A stretch of 64,000 nucleotides of DNA, taken from assembly GCA_902806595.1 (NCBI GenBank), contig CADCXC010000038.1:3410001-3474000 (forward strand), in the 5' to 3' direction. The position numbers and the translations under genes were made by a program. This stretch comes from Pyrenopolyporus hunteri. Lineage: Eukaryota > Ascomycota > Sordariomycetes > Xylariales > Hypoxylaceae. The notes beneath the pieces are model-generated. The model was not told where the DNA came from and did not search any database. It saw only the letters and a list, made by a program, of their open reading frames with translations. Positions 11,802-23,081 of this stretch are shown one piece after another. Within the stretch, counting starts at the first letter, position 1. Each line of letters begins with the position of its first letter.

Positions 11802-12868
11802 ATGGCAGACGAGCTCCGCCAGACCCCCGTCCCCGTGCCTCAGGTCTACGGCCAACCAGCGGGCCAGCAAACCACCGAGATGGCGACGTCCACCGCCGGC
11901 GACACTCCAGCCCTCACCGTCGAGCAATCCACCTCGTCCGACGCCGCCGCCGTCAATCCTGCTGCTGCTGCTGCTGCTGCCCCTAGCGCCGAGCAGGCTG
12001 CCGTAAGTACCCAAGTATACCTAGGTCCCCCATCCTACGTGCATTATATATACCCTCAGGTTACCCAGCAACACACTCCTCCTTGCCTCTGCCTACCCAC
12101 CTATCTAAACCTAAGGTATCTACCTGCCTAGGTGCCTACCTACTACTTAACCCAACCTCATCACCCGCACCTCATTCTCAACATCTCTCCTTCCCAACCT
12201 CCCAACTCACCTCACCTAGTCCTTACCGACCAACTAACCTCTCCTCCCACCACTATCCAGTCCCCAGCAGCAGGCACCATGTCCACCGCACCCGCCCCCG
12301 CCGCCGCACCCGCGCCGCCCACGGCCTCCAACGCAGCGAGCCCGAGCCCAGCAGCCAGCGGCGCGGCGCCCGGCCGCACGGGCACACCCCTTCGCACGAC
12401 CAACGGGCAGGAGAAAGAGGGAGGCAATAACAACAACAACAACGGCGCGGCGGCCGCGGCCGCGACTAACTCTCGCGCGGCGTCGCAGCACCCGGACCCG
12501 GGGTTCACGATGCCGGCGGAGGCGCCGCCGCACGGCGCCCCCGTGCGCCAGTACCTCAACTCCAAGGTTACGGGCCCCCTGCTGGACGGCATGAAGATGG
12601 TTGCCAAGGAGCAGTACGTTTGCGTCTTTCCTTCTGCTTCTGCTTCTACTTCTACCTTCCGTCCTTTCTCTGAGTATTTCCTATTTTTACTCATCCATGT
12701 CTGTTTTACGTATTCCTACGTGAATAGGCTACGTATCACATGGCTCTGAGAGTAACTACGGCTGGAGAATAGTTACTAATACTTTATCTACTGCTTTCTA
12801 GGCCGAAGGATCCCCTGCGCGCTTTGGGCGAGTACTTGCTCCAGCGCTCCAAGGAACTCGAGTCGTAG
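11802..12868 (+). CDS. sdc1: Sdc1/DPY-30-like COMPASS subunit
   Basis: Three exons, 11802-12002, 12261-12613 and 12802-12868, give 206 residues. Introns are 258 and 188 nt; donors are GTAAGT and GTACGT. Exon 3 completes the Dpy-30 motif: PVRQYLNSKVTGPLLDGMK followed by MVAKEQPKDPLRALGEYLLQ in the last 46 residues. That motif is the X-type helical dimerisation module that binds the Bre2/Ash2 subunit in the Set1 H3K4 methyltransferase complex, acting in the nucleus. The first 150 residues are Ala/Pro/Thr/Asn-rich and low-complexity, far longer than in yeast Sdc1. A second in-frame ATG at 12279 just after intron 1 could give a shorter form. The Dpy-30 motif makes the family certain; the first exon is less so. 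Confidence 0.9.
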
Positions 12869-13320
12869 ACGCGAAGGTCAGGTAGCAAGCAGGGAGGCGA
12901 GCAAGAAAGCATCATACGGAGTTCAGGCAGGGGAAAATATATTCTAGCATGGCAAAACTTTGCCTCGGTCATAGATTTGCGTATTTCACGATGATACCAT
13001 TGCTTTGGGGATACGGTTGCGCCTGGGGGGAAGGTTGCGCACGTTTATGGACTTTACGGGTTCTAGGACTATGGCCAACACTAGGGATCAGGCAATGACA
13101 CTGCTATTCACGAATTTCTTCTTTGATCTGATATTCATTCTTATGGATTGTTCATTGCTCGCCTATCTAAGCGGCTAATGTAGAACCGGGCGTTCATCTC
13201 TTTTTGGAGGCTGCCCGAAAAGCAATTCCGTTTTCCACGAACTCCATGACCAGACCAACGCATTCCACATGCAAAACAACCCCCGCAGGCTCGTGCTTCT
13301 GCTAATGCTTATGCTTATGC
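12869..13320. other. Convergent 3' flanks of Sdc1 and S13
   Basis: About 450 bp between the two stop codons. It holds both 3' untranslated regions and a short ATGCTT hexamer run (13296-13322) directly at the S13 stop. No gene is visible. Confidence 0.6.
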
Positions 13321-14055
13321 TTATGCGACGATGGTGCTGGCGGTGGTGCTCTCGTACTTCCAGGTCGGGGGCAGGACACCGACGGTCTTGTAGTAACGGG
13401 CGAGACGGTGGACTCGCGACTCGATCAGAATGAGGCGGAACTTGGCGTCCTTGTCCTTGCGGTTGCGCTCCAGGTGCTTTCGCACGGAGACGGCCTGGTC
13501 ATAAACCTTATTAGTATATCTAGAACCGCCGGCGACTTGTATTCGGAGGGCCAAGACTCACCTTCTTGATCAACATGTACAGATCCTCAGGAAGCTCGGG
13601 GGCGAGGCCTATATGAAGATCGCACTGTCAGCCTTGACCAACAGTGGCATTATTCATCGTCACGGTTTCTTAGAGAACACCGTGATATCTCTGATTGTTG
13701 GATGCGTAGCCGCTTTATCGGCTTCGGAGAGGGGGGAGGAGGGTTCTTTCATGTCGTACCATTGGACTTGAGGATTCGGAGGATCTTGTTACCTATAGTC
13801 CGAATTAGCTAATGCAAAACGCGATTGCCGGATTTATCAATGATTCTGCGTACCAGTCACGAAGCGGACCTGGGCGATTCCGTGGGAGTCACGGAGGATG
13901 ACACCGATCTGAGAAGGAGTGGCGCCCTTTCGTGCCAATCGGCAGATTTGCTCCTCGACCTGAGCGGGAGTGGTCTTGAGCCAGGCAGGCGGGTTGCGCG
14001 AGTAGGGGATCGCGGAGGCAGAGATACCCTTTCCTTTGGAGTGAAGACGACCCAT
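13321..14055 (-). CDS. rps13: 40S ribosomal protein S13 (uS15)
   Basis: Four exons, 13854-14055, 13760-13792, 13562-13608 and 13321-13494, encode exactly 151 residues, the usual length of eukaryotic uS15. The protein starts MGRLHSKGKGIS, contains the PPAWLKTTPAQVEEQI helix and ends STTASTIVA. It binds the central domain of 18S rRNA in the small subunit. Introns are 60, 151 and 67 nt with donors GTACGC, GTACGA and GTGAGT; phases close perfectly (GTG ACT G/GT AAC, and AAT G/GC CTC). The 33-nt second exon is easily missed by gene finders. The middle intron carries an inverted repeat (13660-13685). The gene converges on Sdc1. Confidence 0.97.
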
Positions 14056-15547
14056 TTTGGCGGAGCGGAGGTGCTTGTCGACTCGTGGCGGTTGTTGAGG
14101 AAGGCGAGAAGTTGGTGATGATGAGCAAAGTTTTTATCAGGATTGACAATTTTCGAAAAGCCGAAGGTGAAATTGTGTGTCGGGTCGCGCTGCCCCATGT
14201 GGTCCAAGCGCCATTGCCCCATAAAATTTTATCAAGCCTTTATCTAAACATCCGAAGATCTCCCAGTCTAACTCCAGATCTCAGGCTAGACCTTCTCAAC
14301 TTTTTTTTCTTCCCTACACTCCTTCCGAGATGCAATTCAATAACTCTTCCACAGCACCGACAACTGCAGATATACCTCAAGAGAGTGCATAAATTCGACT
14401 GGGTTCTGCACTATATTTATTAACCATATGAAATAGGCGCCGTCTATTCCGTGACCTATCTTCCTCAGGTAAGCTCCCCCAAACTCACCCATTCCTCCTT
14501 TTCTCGCTTTCTTCCCCCTTCTCATGATGATACACACCATACTTCATAATATTTCTGGTACCTCTTATATCATCGGGTCTTCAGGCCTGAAATGTATTAA
14601 ACGGACTTCTGACAGAGATGGATTGATTGCGTTTCTATTTCCCATGACTGCTGCTTGGCAATCGAAGCTCGACTAACATCGTGAGCAGGTAACACAGTAA
14701 ATCTACGGCCATGGTAGTTGCGTAGACATCATCTTCTACTATTCAGTTTGGCACTTATCCTAGAGAGAGAAATGATTCCGCACCAGGGTTACTTGGCTAA
14801 AGCGCTCTCTTGCATCATACTATTCTAGATAAATACCTAGCTAGGTTTACTATAGAGAATACACTATGTCACAATAATATACAACATGCGTTTCAAGGAT
14901 ACCCTCAAGTTCCTCACCCGTCCCCTCGTTCGTCCGTACCTTCATTGGAATTCCTCATTATCCTTCGCCCTTAATCTCTAGCCGTAGACGAAAGACCCAA
15001 GAAGGCCGTATGACCCCATGTAAGATAACACTTCGGCTCCTCTCGATGGGGCAGGGGAGACGTTGGTGGCACGTCCTGAGGCTCTAATATTAAGCTATGC
15101 ATGCTGCTGCGCGTCGAAGTTTACTCCTCCACTTACTCATAATAGTTCGATATACCTAGTACCTACCTGCCTAGGTACCTTGGTAACGTCCTTGAAACAA
15201 CCTCGCCTTCGGGATCGCAAGCAATACCAGCCAGCGGGTAACCGGAAAGACACCCGTAGGTACCCGAATAGTTTACGTCTAATGCGGAGCATTCGGCTAT
15301 AATTGGAAGACAGCGACCAGTAGCTGCACCAGGACCCCTCTTAATTAGAACTCCTCCCCCACGGGGTCTGGAGAGTTAGTAGAGAAAGTTGGGCAGATAT
15401 TTTTATTTGAATTCATAAGTATGAGCTAGACTATTTCTACCGTAGGTGACCGTTTTTACCCGAGCTACCCGCCCCTAGTCATCCTTATCGTGAAGGCATT
15501 ATACGTATGTGTTTAGGTGGTTTCCATATCGCAACCGGTCAGTCAAT
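14056..15547. other. Intergenic region between S13 and enolase
   Basis: The left part (14056-14560) is the promoter and leader of S13 on the minus strand. The right part contains the enolase 3' flank and a TACCTAGTACCTACC/CCTAGGTACC palindrome cluster (15148-15185). A CAG/GTAAGC splice-donor-like string on the plus strand at 14466-14473 has no matching coding exon. No gene is supported. Confidence 0.5.
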
Positions 15548-16924
15548 TTATAGGTTAACGGCCTTGCGGAAGTTCTCGCCGGCGTAGATGGCGTTGTCTC
15601 CGAGTTCTTCCTCGATACGGAGGATCTGGTTGAGCTTGGCTAGACGCTCAGAACGAGCGGGGGCACCAGTCTTGATCTGACCCGCTCGGATACCGACAAC
15701 GATGTCGGCAATGGTGACGTCCTCGGTCTCTCCAGAACGGTGGGAGACCATGACACCCCAGCCGTCGGCGTAAGAGTCCTTGGCAGCCTGGATAGACTCG
15801 GTCAGAGTTCCGATCTGGTTGACCTTCAGGAGCAGGGCGTTGGCAGCCTTCAGCTCGATGGCCTTCTTGATGCGGATGGGGTTGGTGACGGTCAGATCGT
15901 CACCGACGATCTGGATGTCTTGGGTCTTGTAGAAGTAGCTCCAAGCCTCCCAATCGTCCTCTGCGAAGGGGTCCTCAATGCTGACAATGGGGTACTTCTT
16001 GGCGAGGTCGCCGTATAGGGCGGCTAGTTCCTCGTAGGTGATCCACTTGCTTGGGTCGCTGTCAGGGTTCTTGAAGTCCAGATCGTACTTCTTTACGTCC
16101 TCCTTGTAGAACTCGCTGGAAGCCACATCCATGGCGATCTTGACCTGACCCGTGTAGCCGGCTTGCTCAATGGCCTCGGTAATGAGGTCGAGAGCCTCGG
16201 CGGCAGTCTGGATATCGGGAGCAACACCACCCTCGTCTCCAACATTGCCTGCCGATTGGCCGTACTTCTTCTTGGCAAGAGCCTTGAGCTTCTGGTAAAC
16301 TTCCGCACCCTGACGCATGGCCTCGGAGAAGGTAGGAGCAGCAGAAGGAACAATCATGAACTCTTGGAAAGCCAGGCGGCCACCGGCGTGAGAACCACCG
16401 TTTAGGACGTTCATGAAGGGGACAGGTAGGACATAGGGCTTCTTGGTGCCGGCCAGGTCCGAGACATGAGCGTACAACGGCACATTCTTCTCAGCGGCTC
16501 CGGCCTTGGCAATGGCCAGACTGACACCCAAGATGGCGTTGGCGCCAAGCTTCGTCTTGTTCGGTGTTCCGTCGAGGCTGTTGAGGAACTTGTCAACTGC
16601 ACTCTGGTCCTTCACATCAAGACCCTCCTTGATAACCGCGGGGGCAATGACGTTATTGACGTTGTCGACGGCCTTGGTAACTCCCTTGCCTCCCCACTTG
16701 GTCTTGTCACCGTCACGGAGCTCGCAGGCCTCATGCTGACCTATTATAACGTGTTAATTTGTTGGGATATATTGGGAGGCTGCTAGGCAACGGTACGAAC
16801 CGGTGGAGGCTCCAGAAGGAACGATGGCACGGTGAAGGCCAGTCTCGGTGACAACGTCTACTTCTACGGTAGGGTTGCCACGAGAGTCGTAGACCATACG
16901 TGCATGGATCTTCTTGATGGCCAT
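15548..16924 (-). CDS. eno: Enolase (phosphopyruvate hydratase)
   Basis: Two exons, 16801-16924 and 15548-16740, with a 60-nt intron (donor GTTCGT, acceptor AATAG), encode 438 residues, the standard fungal enolase length. The enzyme interconverts 2-phosphoglycerate and phosphoenolpyruvate in cytosolic glycolysis. All active-site elements are visible in order: SGAST loop, HAGGRLAFQEF (substrate His and Glu), GDEGG (Glu), AMDVASSEF, SIEDP and VGDDL (the three Mg ligands), LLLKVNQIGT (catalytic Lys), VSHRSGETED and KTGAPARSERLAK. The start gives MAIKKIHARMVYDSRGNP; Met in place of the usual Ser before VYDSRG is a small oddity outside the active site. Codon use is strongly biased, as expected for high expression. 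A 5'-leader intron is likely (separate entry). Confidence 0.98.
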
Positions 16925-16954
16925 TTTGACGTCTGGTGTAAATTATGTTGGGAA

Positions 16955-17308
16955 CTATTTGCGGAAAATCGTGGTGTTAGTTACGGAGCCGCTTCAAGTC
17001 GAGAACGCCTGGGAAGGAGTATAAATAATTCTCGAGGGGTCAATGGAAAAGGAGCTGTGTAGGACGAGAAATTCGCTCAATGGAGAAGTTTGGTATGTGA
17101 CTCGACCTGTCGAGTGGATATATGCCTCAAGGGTGAAGGTTCGGACAGAAGAAAATTGTAGGGGTAGTAAGAATCGGAGGGGAAGGATGGTGGGATGGCG
17201 GGGTAGCTCAAGATATCGTCAAAACAGAGGGGAATGGGACGCAGACGTGTGGTTTAAATCGATATTGATTCAGGACTAGTTAAAGGAATGAAGCTAGGGT
17301 ATACTTAC
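16955..17308 (-). other. Probable 5'-leader intron of enolase
   Basis: On the minus strand a GTAAGT donor begins at 17308. An ACTAAC branch sequence (about 16975-16985) sits a short way before an AAATAG acceptor at 16955-16956. A second usable acceptor (ACCAG) is at 16933-16934. Upstream of the donor is a CT-rich tract on the minus strand (17340-17405), typical of highly expressed fungal promoters. This is inferred from splice signals only. Confidence 0.55.
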
Positions 17309-17847
17309 TATTTGCTCAGAATATACAGCTAGGACTCGAGGTGGCGAGGGGAAGCTGAGGATGAAGAGGAGGGAAAGAGAGAAGAAGGAAAGAGAAAAAA
17401 AATGAGTTGAGTTCCGACGAGGCAGGAAATCTAGAGGTACCAGACTAATGCTTCTCTGTTTGGTGTAATCTGGTGTAAGTGGGCTGCTGCAGCGTGGGCT
17501 GAACGGACAACGTGAGTGAACAAACGGAATGGCACGACCGCAATTGGCGGGGTCCGGCGACGGACCTCAACCAGCCAGGCGACCAGCCAGGCGAACAAGC
17601 CAGACCAGAGGATGACATCGGCGAGAAGGAGGGGCTGGTACATGTCTCACCCGCCAAGCTTGCTTGGCTGCGCAAGTACCTTCGAATTACTCCGTAGTAG
17701 CTACATGCATACCGTACATGTATATGCTTGAATCTAGGAAAGCTAAAATTTTCAAGGAGAAATCGTTGGCTGCCTTAGTCTTCCGGCCCGACATTCTGTC
17801 AAGGACACCTGCAGTAAGAGTTTAGAAAGGGGTCGTATCCATCTGTG

Positions 17848-17900
17848 TACATAGGTACCTAGGTACCTAGGTAGGTAAATAGGTAGGTATTTAGGTATAT
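17848..17900. repeat. Cluster of TAGGTACC palindromes
   Basis: Three overlapping copies of the self-complementary 8-mer TAGGTACC/CCTAGGTA are followed by GGTAGGTAAATAGGTAGGTA. This is the densest of many similar clusters in the window (see findings). Confidence 0.85.
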
Positions 17901-18274
17901 ACTGTACTCTACAAGGACCGGGGCTGTAGTTTTGCCCCTCTATTTCAGATAAGGTCCGACCTATGTCGTTGGGGGGATTATACATGTACCTATTACACAT
18001 TCATGTTGGCCAAATGCTACAATTGCGTGATATGCTCCTGTCTAGACTTGAGGGAACACCACCTACATAGGCAGGTATAGAGGGGTAATTGCTTTTTTTT
18101 TATTCCGATGCAGCTATTGCTTTTCTATTTTTTTTTTCTACGGGTATCTCTCAGGCTCCCCCTTTAGTGCTATGCAAATACTTGCCCCAGCCAAATACCC
18201 TCTATGTAAAGCTGCAAAGCTGCAAAGCTGTGTGCTTCCCAAGGAATACACTGCGTCGCCGCATCGTCTACAAA

Positions 18275-21114
18275 CTATTTAGGGATATACCCGTTCTTCT
18301 TAACCCAATTCTCAACGTCCTTGCGGTCACGCTGTACCCATGCAATCTTGCTGCGAATAGCGTCTTTGCTTTGGGCGAGGGGTTGGGCGAAATTCTTGGT
18401 GTCGATGTCTTTGAAGAATTCTTCCACCTTCCGTAGCTGCTCCGGCTTCGCGAAGCTGGATGTGCATATGGTAACCATTGAGCCTAGGATAGTCGGATTT
18501 CCGCTCAATCGCTTGTAGATCTCGGGCCATTTCTCGGTTAACCAGCTGAAGAGAGCCTCAATACCCTCTGCATGACTCCTGAGCCCGCTTGCTGGGAGGT
18601 ACAAATCCTGGCTCTTGACTTCGCCACTGAGAACAAAATCAAGCGTCTGTTTAATGAGAGCCGGCTCCTTCGCCCGGCCGATACAACGTAACGCAGTGTT
18701 ACGCTCATCGCCGTTGCTGGACTTGCGGAAGAAGTCGAGAACAGCATCGTACTAGAAGTCAGGTTAGTCCCTAGGCAAAGTGGTCAAGCCTTGGATCAGG
18801 AGATCATACCTCTTCCTTTCCGCCGTACTTGAGGGCCATACTGAAGACACTGCCACGGATATTCGGGTGAATAGCGGACTTGTCACCAGCCATGTATTTC
18901 TTAAACATTTCCTTGGAAGCGTCAATGATTTTCTGGTCGCCGGCCATTCCGGCTGCGCCGAATAGCATGGCCTTAAACTGTTGCTCAACGTGACCGTCCT
19001 TGTCTGAGAAGGCCCATCCCAGCTTATGGGCCCTCTCACTTACAAGATCCTTGACGAAGGCCTCGAGGCCGTCCTTAATAGCCGGGTCCTCGAATACCCA
19101 CGCCGATTGGACGGTCGCAACTCTGGCAATGATTTCGCTCCATACCACGAACGACTCCTCCGTGTCGAAACCTTTCAATAGGTTCAGGACACCCGAGGTT
19201 TTCTGGTAACCCGATACGGCAAGGGCGCCGGCGTCGGCGATCATACCAGCACGGTCCTCAACAGACAACAAACCCTCCTTGGCAGATTGACCTAGCTTCG
19301 TGAGGCGCTGCGGGGTGTAACAGGTCCTGTATATGCTAGTATGATTTGCGTTCAATTTGAAGAAATCCAAGTCCTTGAGCTTGAACACAGCTTCCCTCTT
19401 CGTCAATATTAGGGACTCGTCAATACCATCTTTCGTTCGGAGGCCTAAAAAGACCGGGTATAGCACCTTGTCTTCCTCGGGCTTCGTGTCACCGGTTCTC
19501 AAGAACCTATTCTGCCGGAGGCGAATTGCGGTGTCCCGCTTATTTTCAGTGACTTGAACCACGGGGAAACCGACGTTTTTAGTCCAGATGGACATGATCT
19601 TCCGGACCGGCTTGCCACTAGCATCCTCGAGGGCTGCCCATAGATCCTCTGTTCGCGTATTGCCATAGGCGTGCTTCTTGATATATCTCCGAACACCTTC
19701 TAAGAAGGTCTCCTCGCCCAGATATGTGGAGATCATACGAAGGACACACGAGCCTTTAGAGTACGAAATGGCATCAAAAATCTGGTCAACTTCGCTGGCA
19801 CGCTTAACCGGTACTTCGATGGGATGGCTGCTCCTCAATGAATCTAATCCCAAGGCACTCTGAAGATTATCGGTAACGTAGTTTTGCCAAACATTCCACT
19901 CCGGGTAGAAGTGGTCGCAGCCTGAGCAGGTCACTATTGTCAGCACATCACTCTTTCGAATCAGGATGAATGAGGAAACACACTTAGCCAGCTCATCAAG
20001 GTTGCGAAGCCTTCGTTCAGCCATAGACCTTCCCACCAATCCATAGTCACCAAGTTACCAAACCATTGATGCGCTAGCTCGTGCTGTACAACCTCGGCAA
20101 CGCGTTCTTTCATAGCCGCGCCACTAGCCTTCTCATCCAGCATGAGGTCTACAACACGGTAGGTGATCAGGCCCCAATTCTCCATAGCGCCGGCCGCGAA
20201 GTCGGGAATGGCGACCATGTCCATTTTAGGTAGCGGGAACTCGGCACCGAAAATCTTCTCGTAGTATTCCAAAGTGCGCGCTGCAAGGTCCAGCGAAAAG
20301 CGGCCGTGCTCGATATCTGAACTCGCCGGAGCGTACACCCGGATCGGGACACGGAATTTATTAGTCTCGATGTAATTTAATTCACCGATGATAAAAGCGA
20401 CAAGGTAAGTGGACATGAGAGGAGTCGTGTTGAACTTGACAGCCTTCTTCGTGGATCCGCTCATCTTCGAGTAGACCTCCGATTCGGACGCGACGTCCAT
20501 GTTGCTAAGACATGTTAAGTTCTTATCCGCGATGAGGGTGATGGTGAATTTCGCCTTGTGCATGGGTTCGTCGAAGCATGGGAAAGCACGGCGGCAGTCG
20601 TTCGCTTCCATCTGCGTCGTAGCAAGAATACCTTCTGAGCCATCCGGCTTCTTGTACGTGGAGCGATAGAACCCGGCCATCTGGTCGTTGAGTTGGCCGG
20701 TGAACCTGATCTCTAACTCTGGCTGGCCCTTCAGGAGGGCGTCCTTGAGCTCGATCTTGGTGACTTGTTTCGACTTGTCGTAAGTGATTGCCGAGGACGT
20801 ACTGGGCAGCTATGTTAGAAAAGGGGTTTATTTGGTAGTGATACGATACGAACTGACGTGAGAGTGTAACTCCCGGATTTAACACGGGCGCTATGGATTT
20901 CGAGGTCGACGGTGTGGAGAGATATGGACTCGGTGTACTCTCTAATATCGAACTCGATAAGAACCTTGCCCTCGAAGGTGAATTTTTCGAAGTTCGGCTC
21001 CAGGGTCACATCGTAGTGTATCGGGACAACGTTGGTCGGGAGAAGCTCACGATCCCGGGTGGGGTCCGGGGTAGCCCCCCCGGTATGGTCAATGTCTCCG
21101 GCAAGCTTACACAT
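18275..21114 (-). CDS. ape2: M1-family zinc aminopeptidase (Ape2/Aap1 type)
   Basis: Four exons, 20858-21114, 19984-20801, 18810-19921 and 18275-18751, encode 887 residues from the ATG at 21114. Introns are 56, 62 and 58 nt; the first uses GTCAGT...CTAAC...CCAG. The enzyme removes N-terminal residues from peptides. The exopeptidase motif GAMEN is at about 290-294. The zinc site is HELAH at about 326-330, with the third ligand Glu349 in WLNEGFAT. The remaining domains align by eye with yeast Ape2 to the end (IPK stop). An in-frame open, basic, Ser/Thr-rich leader of 143 codons precedes this ATG, back to another ATG at 21543; yeast Ape2 also has such an extension, so a longer, possibly mitochondrial form is plausible. 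I annotate the shorter start because LPTNVVPIHYDVTLEPNF lies close behind it. Confidence 0.95.
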
Positions 21115-23081
21115 GTTCTGTCTCCGGTATGAGCAGTATCTAACAAGGGGTGTCGAGAGAGTGGTGTTTTTAGTCTTCTCGAAAGGAGTTGTACGGGAGA
21201 CCAAAGTGAATGGGGAGCGATTCGTGAGGCGTGAAGATGAACTAGGCCTAGTTTCCGCATTAGTCTGACGACCTAATTGGGTTGGGAGGGCGGTCAATTG
21301 GGTTAGGAATACCCGTGGGAGGGTGGAGAGGTTAAGGCAGGGCTGCACCAGCCGTGATTCTGTCTCCACCGAGATATGGTTGGGGGAAGAGTGCGTGGTC
21401 TTAGTCGAAGCCGTGTAGGAGTTAAGATCCGAGGGAGGGACCCGACACGGCAAGCGGCGCGCAAAGAAGACATGTGCAGGAAAGAAGGGAAGAAGGGAAG
21501 AAGGAAATAAGTGGGAAGAGGGTGATAATAATACAGTTGTCATATAAGAGGCATAGACAGGTAGTGAGTGACTCGGGAGTTTCACATGCGGTATTACGAT
21601 ATACGGTAGAGGGGTATTTCCAACTACGTATGTACAAACAAGTACAACAGTTCAAGTCAAGGTCTTTCGTAGTGAGGGGCAGCTGAGGGAGAATCCCTAT
21701 TCGTGCATTACTAGACCGAAAGGACGTTGAAAATTCTTTTTTTTTTTCCTGACTAACAGCCGTCTTGGACTCCGGTGGCTTGAATATGTGTGTGAGTAAG
21801 TGAGTGCGTGGGTGTGTGTAGGTAGGTACGTATGGAGGGAGGAATGTATATGTTGGGCCAGTGTATATCTGTGTGTGTGCGCTAAAAAAAAGTATAGACT
21901 GAGCCCTGCTACCCAGCCCTCAAGGTTCAAGGAAAGGGAAAAAAAAGTATACATATGCAGTGGGACATGGATCATGAGCGGGAAACGGAATGGAAGAAGG
22001 AGAAAAGGGAAAAAAAGAAAGTCGAATGTGCAAGAGACGACGCTACATAGGGCAGGCGGTGTGGCGGGGAGATGGCAGGGATTGCGTACCGACAGAGCGA
22101 GCGCCCACCTACTGCGGTAATCGCATCTGCTGGTAGGCTTGACCTGCTGGACGTGGCAGTAGCGCTGCGGTCGGCCGTTTCCCCCGACACTGCAACTCTC
22201 AGAAACAACCGTGGAAAGTCTCATGCAGGGTCGCATCTAACCCGGGGCTTCTAGAACGTAGATCCCCCAGCACAAGCGAATCGACGTCCATGAGAAGAAA
22301 CCCAAACCCATCCATTCGGTGCTACATACCTTACATATCGATACGTGCCCGGGTCAAGTTCGCAATTAGAATATGGCAATATGTCAATTACCTAGGCATG
22401 CGACTTCGGATTCCAGCATACGAACATATGCCTCATATACCTCATATACCTGGTATATAAGGAGAAACCCTCGAAGGTACTATGTAGGTGGTAGGTTTCT
22501 TGGATAACGTCATCACCTATATTGCGTACCGCTACGTTATAATATATCGCAAACGCCGACTCCCTTCTTTTGGCCGTTTGTGTCGTTATCTTTTCCTATA
22601 TTTACATATCCCGGTCATTGGGGTAGAAACGATAGTCACCTACTATATAGTACCTAGATTCTCACATGCTTCTCAGGCCTGGAACAAATCTATGTGAGCG
22701 GCCGAGGTAGCACAATGCTAACAGCGTTCCCATCCGCATTTACCCCTTACAGCTTCTTGTGCGTCTACTTATATCAGTATATCATATAGTTTGTTCCCAT
22801 GATATACTAAATATAAATACTGAATCCTTCGGGGACTTGGCTTGATTCTTGATAACGCTAGTACAACAGAGAGCTAATTCGAGCCTACTTATTCATGATA
22901 TTGATCGCAAACTAATCCTTGGCGTAAATATTCAGACTATACCTACAGTCGGTACGAGCCTCGGCAGCGGCCCTGCCAGCTAGAAGGCAGCCCATCAGAA
23001 TGGTACAGTACAGTGACCGTCATAGCGTATCCGCCCTCGTCGTGAGTTACATTACAACTTATAGATTAGTATAGTCAGACT
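21115..23081. other. Ape2 upstream region and Prp28 3' flank
   Basis: The first 430 bases form an in-frame leader open to ATG 21543 (see findings). Beyond it are a GT-rich stretch (21783-21885), A-runs, and AT-rich unstructured sequence to about 23.0 kb. No separate gene is supported on either strand. Confidence 0.5.

Larger units (their letters stand above)
16925..18274. other. Enolase upstream region and Ape2 3' flank
   Basis: Besides the probable enolase leader intron and the CT-rich promoter tract, this contains a direct CAGGCGACCAGCCAGGCGA-type repeat (17570-17600) and a dense block of TAGGTACCTAGGTA palindromes (17848-17900). T-runs lie at 18091-18100 and 18128-18138. No gene is visible. 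Confidence 0.5.

Noticed and set aside
14524..14589. ATGATGA and CTGA boxes at C/D snoRNA-like spacing
   Set aside because: No terminal stem pairs the flanks and no internal D'/C' boxes are visible.
14466..14700. Splice-donor-like CAGGTAAGC and later GAGCAGGTAACA on the plus strand
   Set aside because: No open coding exon joins them, so a plus-strand gene cannot be supported; a non-coding transcript cannot be excluded.
20802..20845. Alternative 44-nt Ape2 intron (GTTCGT...CATAG)
   Set aside because: It is also in phase, but its acceptor lies only two bases after the CTAAC branch sequence. The 56-nt intron ending CCAG has normal spacing.
21697..22236. 179-codon minus-strand frame in the Ape2 upstream region
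   Set aside because: It is made of simple-sequence CA/GT tracts and frameshifted low-complexity text, with no codon bias or homology I can recognise.
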